Assembly: GCA_946222885.1 (NCBI GenBank)
Contig: CAMIAK010000006.1
Location: 1-64,000, forward strand
Origin: an uncultured Nesterenkonia sp.
GTDB lineage: Bacteria; Actinomycetota; Actinomycetes; Actinomycetales; Micrococcaceae
DNA length: 64,000 bases
Reading direction: 5' to 3'
Shown here: piece after piece, positions 58,451 through 64,000 of the stretch
Layout: every line of letters begins with the position of its first letter
How positions within the stretch are numbered: the stretch's first letter is position 1
Translations under genes and position numbers: made by a program
The notes under the pieces: model-generated
Seen by the model: only the letters and a program-made list of their open reading frames with translations
What the model was told of the DNA's origin: nothing
Database searches by the model: none

Positions 58451-59350
58451 TCAGTCGCCCAGCACTGACCGCAGCACATCCACCAGGCCGTCGTCGTAGA
58501 CGCTGCCGGTGGTCTCGTCCGCTGCGGCGACGACCTCCTTCACGGCCTGGCCCATGGCGACGCCGCGGCCGGCCCAGGCGAGCATCTCGATGTCATTGCG
58601 GCCGTCGCCCACCGCCACGGTGTGCTCGGGGTCGGCGCCGATGCGGATGCGCAGCTGCTCCAGGGAGGAGGCCTTGGTGGTGCCGGCGGCGGCGATGTCC
58701 AGCCACGCGGACCAGCCCACGGCGTAGCTGACCCCCTGCAGGCCGATGTTCTCCACGGCCTCCTGGAACTCCTCGGCGGTGGAGTCGAAGGAGTTGACCA
58801 CCATGCGCACGGCCTGGGACTGCTTGAGCTCCTTGAAGCTCACGCCCTGGGCGGCCAGGCCGAAGGACATGTCCTCGAAGCGCTCCGTGGAGAGGAACTC
58901 TCCGGCGGAGGTCTCCACGGCGAACTTCGCGTGGGGCAGGCGCTCGCTGAGCTGTTCCAGGGCGGAGGAGGGATCGAAGATCTGCTGGTCGATGACCTCG
59001 TAGTTGTCCGACAGCGCTGTGTCGATCCGCACGGTGACGCCGCCGTTGCTGCAGACTGCGTAGCCCTTCTCGATGCCGAGGGTCTCCACCACCGGGAGCG
59101 TGGCCGGCAGCGAGCGGCCGGTGGCGACGACCACGGTGTGGCCCGCCGCGACGACGGCGCGTCCGGTCTCCTTCACGGCCTCGGACATATGGCCGTCGTG
59201 GTCCACCAGGGTGCCGTCCACGTCCAGGCACACCATCTTCATGCCGGACTGATGCGTGAAGGAGCCGCCCCGGCCGGCTGCCGGGACGGAGAAGTCGCTG
59301 GTGTCGGAGGATGGGGTATGAGGGGTCAGGGAGTTCATAGTCTTTGCCAT
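58451..59350 (-). CDS. HAD family (Cof-type) phosphatase
   Basis: This 299-residue haloacid-dehalogenase hydrolase has motif I 'MVCLDVDGTLVDHDG' (about 38-52), motif II 'VVVATGRSL', a C2-type cap, and motif III/IV 'VAVGDGRNDIEMLAWAGRGVAMG'. The Cof class dephosphorylates sugar phosphates, FMN or similar. The first 36 residues are low-complexity and not conserved, so the true start may be ATG 59338 or later. It is convergent with xylR, with only 2 bp between stops. Confidence 0.85.
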   Translation of the reverse strand: MAKTMNSLTPHTPSSDTSDFSVPAAGRGGSFTHQSGMKMVCLDVDGTLVDHDGHMSEAVKETGRAVVAAGHTVVVATGRSLPATLPVVETLGIEKGYAVCSNGGVTVRIDTALSDNYEVIDQQIFDPSSALEQLSERLPHAKFAVETSAGEFLSTERFEDMSFGLAAQGVSFKELKQSQAVRMVVNSFDSTAEEFQEAVENIGLQGVSYAVGWSAWLDIAAAGTTKASSLEQLRIRIGADPEHTVAVGDGRNDIEMLAWAGRGVAMGQAVKEVVAAADETTGSVYDDGLVDVLRSVLGD

Positions 59351-59457
59351 TATGCCGTAGAAACCCGCGCCACAGTGGGCATCTGATCAGCGGTTTCGAT
59401 ACTGTTGGAGCACGTGTCACCGGGCGTTCAGCCCGCGCTGCCCCTGAAGGAGAGGCC

Positions 59458-60381
59458 ATGAACGCAACTCAGACGCCGGTCACCATCGCCGGCGGCGGAT
59501 ACACCGCAGAGATCAGTCCGCTCGGCGGGCGGCTGCTCAGCCTGACCAGCGGCGAGGACGAACTGGTCGTGCCCGCCTCCGCCGCGGGGGAGGCCTTCGG
59601 CGGCGCCGTGCTCGCCCCGTGGCCCAACCGGATCGCCGGTGCTTCCTACACCCACGACGAGACCACCTTCAGCCTCCCGGTCACCGAGGAGGAGACCGGT
59701 GCGGCCATCCACGGCTTCCTGCACAGCACCGAGCTGGCTGTGATCGGCAGCGATGAGTCCAGCGTCCATCTGACCGGTACCACCGAGGCCACGGAGGGCT
59801 ACCCCTATCCGCTGGAGATCTCGCTGATCTACCGCGTGGCAGCCGCCTTCGGCCTCTCCGCCACGCTCAGCGTCCGCTACGTCCCGGAGGACGACGGCGA
59901 GCACGGGGACGAGTTCGACCAGGCGAACCGCGCCCCCGCCCCCTTCGGCGCCGGCTTCCACCCCTATCTGACCGCGGGCGACGCCGAGCTGGACGAGTGT
60001 CGGCTGAAGCTCCCGGCCCGCACCATGCTGATGACCAAGGCCGACGGCGAGGCCATCGGCCGCAAGAAGGTCAAGGGAGACTACGACCTCACCGCCGGGC
60101 CGCTGCTGGCCGGACGGAGCATCGACCACACCTACACCGCGCTGCCCCAGGAGTGGGCCGCCGAGCTCATCCACGGCCCCTCCGGCTTCGTGGTGCGGAT
60201 GATCGGCGACAGCCCCTGGGCGCAGGTCTACACCGGGGAGAAGATCGACCGCGCCGGCGTCGCCGTGGAGCCGATGAGCTGCCCGCCCAACGCGTTCAAC
60301 TCCGGCGAGGACGTCGTCTACCTGGCGCCGGGCCAGTGGCACCGCACCGGCTTCACCATCGAGGCCATCCGCAACGACTGA
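59458..60381 (+). CDS. aldose 1-epimerase family protein
   Basis: This 307-residue GalM-like mutarotase has 'GGRLLSLTSGEDELV', 'LAPWPNRIAGASYTHDE', a His in 'AIHGFLHSTE', a His in 'GAGFHPYLTAG' and the catalytic Glu in 'AVEPMSCPPNAFNSGED'. It interconverts aldose anomers to speed xylose or glucose use. ATG 59458 follows AAGGAGAGG; earlier open codons are not conserved. It is divergent from the HAD gene and 33 bp before the antiporter. Confidence 0.88.
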   Translation: MNATQTPVTIAGGGYTAEISPLGGRLLSLTSGEDELVVPASAAGEAFGGAVLAPWPNRIAGASYTHDETTFSLPVTEEETGAAIHGFLHSTELAVIGSDESSVHLTGTTEATEGYPYPLEISLIYRVAAAFGLSATLSVRYVPEDDGEHGDEFDQANRAPAPFGAGFHPYLTAGDAELDECRLKLPARTMLMTKADGEAIGRKKVKGDYDLTAGPLLAGRSIDHTYTALPQEWAAELIHGPSGFVVRMIGDSPWAQVYTGEKIDRAGVAVEPMSCPPNAFNSGEDVVYLAPGQWHRTGFTIEAIRND

Positions 60382-60414
60382 GCCTCGGTATCCCGTTCAG
60401 GGAGCCTTGAGACA

Positions 60415-61899
60415 ATGCCCAGCATGGAGCTCATCAACCTCTTCATGCTGATCGCCCCGCTGGTGATGCTGGTGGCCATCGGCGGCGTGCGCGTGGGGAC
60501 CAAGTTGGGACTTCCGGCGCTGCTGCTGTTCCTCCTGGTCGGGATCATCCTGGGGGAGTCGGGCTTCGGCCTGCAGTTCGACGACGCCGTCATCGCCCAG
60601 GGATTGGGATACGCGGCGCTGACGCTGATCCTCGCGGAGGGCGGGCTGAGCACCAAATGGGAGAACATCCGCCCCACCATCGGGCTCTCCGTCGTGCTGG
60701 CCTCGGTGGGCGTGGTGATCACCATCGGTCTGATGACGGTGATCGGGCACTATGCCCTGGGACTCCCGCTGATCCTGGCGCTGCTCTTCGGTGCGGTCAA
60801 CGCCGGCACCGACGCCGCCGCCGTCTTCTCCGTGCTGCGCGGCATCCCGCTGCCCGCCCGGGTGCGCTCGGCCCTGGAGGGCGAGTCCGGGCTCAATGAC
60901 GCCCCCACCGTGCTCATCGTGGCCGCCGCCACCGCTGCGGCGGTGGGGGAGCCCCAGCCCGGCGGCGTCCCCGGCGTCGCGGTGATGATCGTGGCGCAGC
61001 TGGTCGGCGGCATCGCACTGGGTGCGGCCCTCGGTGCGGCGGGCGTCTTCGTGCTGCGCCGCTTCGCGCTGCCGGCCGCCGGGCTGTACCCGATCGCCGC
61101 TCTGGCCTGGGCGGTGCTCTCCTACGGGGTGGCCACCCAGATCAGCGTCTCCGGCTTCGCCGCCGTCTACATCTGCGCGATGGTGCTTGGCAACGGCCGG
61201 CTGCCGCACCGCCACGCCACCCAGTCCTTCGCGGAGGGCGCGGGCTGGCTGGCCCAGATCGGGCTGTTCGTCATGCTGGGGATGCTCGCCAGCCCCAGCC
61301 GCATCACCTGGGACATCATCCTGCTGGGTCTGCTGGGCGGACTGTTCCTGACCTTCGTGGTGCGCCCGCTCGCCGTCGTGCTCTGCGCAGTCTGGTTCCG
61401 CGTCCCCTGGCGGGAGCAGGCATTCCTCTCCTGGGCCGGACTGCGCGGCGCGGTGCCCATCATCCTGGCCACCGTCCCGATGGCGGCGGATATGGATGAC
61501 GCCGACAGGCTCTTCGACGTCGTGCTGGTGTTCGTCATCGCCTACACCGCAATCCAGGCGCCCACCCTGCCGTGGGTGGCCAGGAAGCTGGGACTGGTGG
61601 AGGACCCGGCTTGTACTGCGGTGGACATCGAGCCCGCGCCCATGGACGAGCAGCGGGCCGACCTCTTCAAAGTCGTGCTCACCGAGGAATCGCGGCTGAC
61701 CGGTGCCTCGCTGCGGGAGCTGCAGATGCCGAAGAACACGGACATCTCCCTGGTGATCCGGGAGGACTCCGCCTTCGTCCCCGGCGGCGGGACGGTGCTG
61801 CGCCGCGGGGATGAGCTGCTGGTGATCGCCCCGGCCGAGGATGAGGACGCCGTGCAGGACTTCTTCCGCCGGGTGACCTCGGAGGAGTCGGAGGGCTGA
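60415..61899 (+). CDS. potassium/proton antiporter (CvrA/NhaP2 type) with RCK_C domain
   Basis: A 494-residue protein. Residues 5-395 are a cation/proton antiporter membrane domain with 12-13 helices. Its key stretch is 'FGAVNAGTDAAAVFSVLRG' (about 122-140), and 'AVPIILATVPMA' lies in a late helix. Residues 410-490 form a TrkA_C (RCK_C) domain ('RLTGASLRELQMPKNTDISL', 'LRRGDELLVIAPAEDED'). It exports K+ or Na+ in exchange for protons. It may not belong to the sugar operons. ATG 60424 is an alternative start. Confidence 0.85.
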   Translation: MPSMELINLFMLIAPLVMLVAIGGVRVGTKLGLPALLLFLLVGIILGESGFGLQFDDAVIAQGLGYAALTLILAEGGLSTKWENIRPTIGLSVVLASVGVVITIGLMTVIGHYALGLPLILALLFGAVNAGTDAAAVFSVLRGIPLPARVRSALEGESGLNDAPTVLIVAAATAAAVGEPQPGGVPGVAVMIVAQLVGGIALGAALGAAGVFVLRRFALPAAGLYPIAALAWAVLSYGVATQISVSGFAAVYICAMVLGNGRLPHRHATQSFAEGAGWLAQIGLFVMLGMLASPSRITWDIILLGLLGGLFLTFVVRPLAVVLCAVWFRVPWREQAFLSWAGLRGAVPIILATVPMAADMDDADRLFDVVLVFVIAYTAIQAPTLPWVARKLGLVEDPACTAVDIEPAPMDEQRADLFKVVLTEESRLTGASLRELQMPKNTDISLVIREDSAFVPGGGTVLRRGDELLVIAPAEDEDAVQDFFRRVTSEESEG

Positions 61900-61904
61900 G
61901 GGGG

Positions 61905-62159
61905 TCAGCAGCAGCTGAGGCCGTCGAGCGGCGAGCTCTCCATCCCCTGCCGGACATGCCAGTCGTGCATGCGGTCCAGCATCTCCGGCAGCAGCTCCAG
62001 GGTCGCGCCGGAGGCCGGATTCGGCACGCCCAGGGCCTCGGAGAGCACCAGCATCATGAACAGGTCCTCCTCGTCCCGCTGCGCCCGGGCGAAGGCGCGG
62101 CGGTGCGGGGCCGCGTAGAACTCACGCAGCCCCGCACTGAAGCGCCTGAGAAGCTCCAC
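61905..62159 (-). CDS. small CstA-associated protein ending in Cys-Cys (cory-CC-star type)
   Basis: This 84-residue protein ends in 'DGLSCC' before the stop, the mark of the cory-CC-star family as I recall it. It is rich in helices ('FARAQRDEEDLFMMLVLSEALG') and has no membrane span. It starts 7 bp after the cstA stop on the same strand. Enterobacterial CstA and BtsT genes are also followed by a small protein (YbdD/YjiX), so a partner role is likely. The two terminal cysteines suggest metal, thiol or lipid chemistry, which is not shown. Confidence 0.72.
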   Translation of the reverse strand: MELLRRFSAGLREFYAAPHRRAFARAQRDEEDLFMMLVLSEALGVPNPASGATLELLPEMLDRMHDWHVRQGMESSPLDGLSCC

Positions 62160-62166
62160 GGAGGGC

Positions 62167-63873
62167 TCAGCTCAGCGGCAGCTTCTGATCCTCGGTGAGC
62201 AGCTCGTCGTCCTCAGGCTCCTTGGCGCCCTTCCGGGCGGCGAGCATCGCGATGATGGACTCCACCAGGACCCAGGAGCCGGCCACCAGGATGATGGCGT
62301 TGAGGCTGAAGAGCAGCCATTCGCCGTCGCCGAAGAAGCCGATCACCTGGACCACCGCGGCCCACAGGCTGACCACCAGGACGAAGACCATCGGGATCAG
62401 CACCGGCAGGAACGGGCGGTTCTTCCGGATGAGCATCACCGTGATGATGCCCATGGTCAGTGCGGCGAGCAGCTGGTTGGTGGTGCCGAACAGCGGCCAG
62501 ATCAGCATGCCGCCGGAGCCGTCCGCGCCCTGGGAGAAGGTCAGCGCGGCTGCGATGATCACAGCCACCGCGGTGGCGGCCCAGATGTTGACCCGCACCT
62601 TGGCCATCTCGCCGATCTCCTGGACCACGAAGCGCATCAGGCGCACGCCGGTGTCCATGGTGGTCGCGGCGAACAGCACGGCCATGGTGGCCAGGATGGT
62701 GGCCGAGAGCCCGGCCGGGATGCCCAGGCCGGCGTTGACGATCGCGCCGCCGCCCTCGACGAACACCGGCACGCCGCCTGCGCTGAAGTCGTGGTAGACC
62801 TCCTCCCAGTCGGCGATGGTCTGGAAGCCCGCCGTCGTCGCGATGATCGCGCCCAGGGCCAGCAGGCCCTCGCCGACAGCGCCGAAGTAGCCGACGAACC
62901 GGGCGTCGGTCTCACGGTCCAGCTGCTTGGAGGTGGTGCCGGTGGCCACCGTGCCGTGGAAGCCGGAGATCGCGCCGCAGGCGATGGTCACGAACAGCAG
63001 CGGCACCAGCGACGGCGTGCCGTCGGGGACGTTCTCGTTGAAGGCCGGGGCCACGATGGTCGGCGTCGCGATGAGCACCGCGCCGTAGAGGATGCCCAGG
63101 CCGATGAAGAGCTGGATGCCGTTGATGTAGTCGCGCGGCTGCAGCAGCACCCACACCGGCAGCAGCGAGGCGATGGCCGCGTAGATGAACAGCAGCACGA
63201 TCCACTGGCCGTTCGGGTTCAGGCCGAGGAACTCCTCCGGCAGGGTGACCGGGTACTGGTCGCCCAGGATGATGAGCCCGTAGAGGGCGCCGACGCCCAG
63301 GGCGGTCACCAGCAGCAGGTTCATCCGGAAGCGGTAGATCGCCTGGCCCACGATCAGCGCGACGATCAGGGCGCCCCACACCGGGATGACCGCGCCGGGC
63401 TGGGCCACCAGCAGGTCGGAGATCACGACGCCGAAGGCACAGACCACCATCAGCAGCAGCAGGAACACGACCACCAGGAACAGGTTCCGTCCGCGCGGGC
63501 CGATGTAGCGCCCGGAGAGGGTGCCGATGGACTGGCCCTTGTTGCGCTGGGAGGCCCACAGCGCGCCCAGGTCATGCATGCCGGCGATGAAGATGGTGCC
63601 CACGACCACCCAGATGAAGGCCGGCAGCCAGCCCCAGATCACCGCGACGGCGGGGCCGACGATCGGCGCCGCGCCGGCCACGGAGGTGAAGTGGTGGCCC
63701 CAGAGGACATAGCGGTTGGTGGGCACGAAGTCCACGCCGTCGTTGAACTCGTGGGAGGGGGTCTTGAACTCGGCGTTGAGCTTATAGACCTTCTTGGTCA
63801 GGAACTTCGAGTACAGGAAGTACCCGGCGACCATCATGGCGACGCCGATGACGGCCAGGATGAGGGAGTTCAT
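62167..63873 (-). CDS. cstA: carbon starvation protein CstA family transporter
   Basis: This 568-residue protein has about 15-16 membrane helices; the N-terminal CstA domain has 'YVLWGHHFTSVAGAAPIVGPAVAVIWGW' split over 'FTSVAGAAPIVGPAV' (about 63-77). 'CGAISGFHGTVATGTTSKQL' (about 307-326) and 'LFAATTMDTGVRLMRFVVQE' are also typical. Relatives carry pyruvate or peptides into starving cells. It is shorter than E. coli CstA (about 700), as in the BtsT-like short forms of many actinobacteria. It is preceded by GAGGAG. Confidence 0.88.
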   Translation of the reverse strand: MNSLILAVIGVAMMVAGYFLYSKFLTKKVYKLNAEFKTPSHEFNDGVDFVPTNRYVLWGHHFTSVAGAAPIVGPAVAVIWGWLPAFIWVVVGTIFIAGMHDLGALWASQRNKGQSIGTLSGRYIGPRGRNLFLVVVFLLLLMVVCAFGVVISDLLVAQPGAVIPVWGALIVALIVGQAIYRFRMNLLLVTALGVGALYGLIILGDQYPVTLPEEFLGLNPNGQWIVLLFIYAAIASLLPVWVLLQPRDYINGIQLFIGLGILYGAVLIATPTIVAPAFNENVPDGTPSLVPLLFVTIACGAISGFHGTVATGTTSKQLDRETDARFVGYFGAVGEGLLALGAIIATTAGFQTIADWEEVYHDFSAGGVPVFVEGGGAIVNAGLGIPAGLSATILATMAVLFAATTMDTGVRLMRFVVQEIGEMAKVRVNIWAATAVAVIIAAALTFSQGADGSGGMLIWPLFGTTNQLLAALTMGIITVMLIRKNRPFLPVLIPMVFVLVVSLWAAVVQVIGFFGDGEWLLFSLNAIILVAGSWVLVESIIAMLAARKGAKEPEDDELLTEDQKLPLS

Positions 63874-64000
63874 GGGGTCTCCTCAGGTGCGCGGGAGCGG
63901 ATGCAGTGATGCGGCTCATATTACGTGGAACACAGTGACATGGGGCACCCCCGGCTCCAGCCGGTCCACTATGTGAGAGACAGGTGCGGGGAGGGCTGTT
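63874..64000 (-). promoter_or_regulatory. cstA upstream region
   Basis: On the minus strand a -10 TAATAT (63918-63923) lies about 45 bp before the cstA ATG. No clear -35 is present, which suits an activated promoter. I see no full CRP-type site in the remaining bases up to the window edge. Confidence 0.4.

Noticed and set aside
1..64000. rRNA, tRNA, CRISPR arrays, IS transposases and prophage genes
   Set aside because: I looked for cloverleaf-like segments, regularly spaced repeats and transposase or integrase motifs and saw none. A tRNA scan would settle the tRNA point.

Overview
The window is about 64 kb of high-GC chromosome with Micrococcales-type traits: GC-rich codons, FCD-type GntR, SorC, LacI and ROK regulators, MadLM malonate carriers, a fused RhaD aldolase/dehydrogenase and several apparently leaderless starts. 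Several binding proteins are very acidic, which would suit a halotolerant Nesterenkonia- or Arthrobacter-like organism; that placement is an inference. I saw no rRNA, tRNA, CRISPR array, IS transposase or phage gene. Nearly all genes serve uptake and oxidation of organic acids, acid sugars and plant-cell-wall sugars.

Layout. 1-6.0 kb: a VOC protein, an isopropylmalate-dehydrogenase-like enzyme, an Ldh2-type dehydrogenase and a tripartite tricarboxylate transporter (TTT, order C-A-B). 6.1-11.2 kb: a GntR regulator divergent from a PdxA2-like dehydrogenase and a second TTT system (order C-B-A). 11.2-16.1 kb: a malonate module of a GntR regulator, a single-chain malonyl-CoA decarboxylase/malonyl-CoA synthetase fusion, and MadL/MadM. 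16.2-19.7 kb: a TIM-barrel isomerase, an L-gulonate-3-dehydrogenase-like enzyme and a GntP permease, whose promoter shares an operator with the pdxA promoter. 19.8-26.4 kb: a SorC regulator divergent from a ribose/polyol-type ABC importer, a polyol dehydrogenase and an SDR. 26.6-29.3 kb: a small membrane protein and a GH3 glycosidase.

29.3-48.2 kb is a rhamnose/uronate island: RhaB, RhaD, RhaI, a Gfo/Idh enzyme and two ABC permeases; an MFS exporter; GH43 and MGH1-like hydrolases with the ABC binding protein; an aldarate-type branch (epimerase-fold dehydrogenase, DapA-family dehydratase, enolase-superfamily dehydratase) with its LacI regulator; and a degenerate M24 protein. Five GAAAGCGCTTTC-like boxes tie these units together. 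I infer use of a rhamnose- and uronate-containing oligosaccharide such as a rhamnogalacturonan fragment.

48.3-52.9 kb: a GntR regulator divergent from an FAH-family 2-keto-3-deoxy-aldonate dehydratase, a D-2-hydroxyacid dehydrogenase and an alpha-ketoglutarate-semialdehyde dehydrogenase. The last enzyme can finish both this route and the aldarate branch. 53.0-54.2 kb: an AbiEi/DUF559-type predicted nuclease gene between two 67-bp palindromes that are 90% identical. 54.3-58.4 kb: xylAB divergent from a ROK-type xylR. 58.5-64 kb: a HAD phosphatase, aldose epimerase, cation/proton antiporter, a small protein ending in Cys-Cys, and CstA.

The observations I rate highest are the palindrome-flanked nuclease cassette, the MatA-MatB fusion with a possible internal start, the operator shared by the pdxA and gntP promoters, and the sequence-defined LacI regulon.
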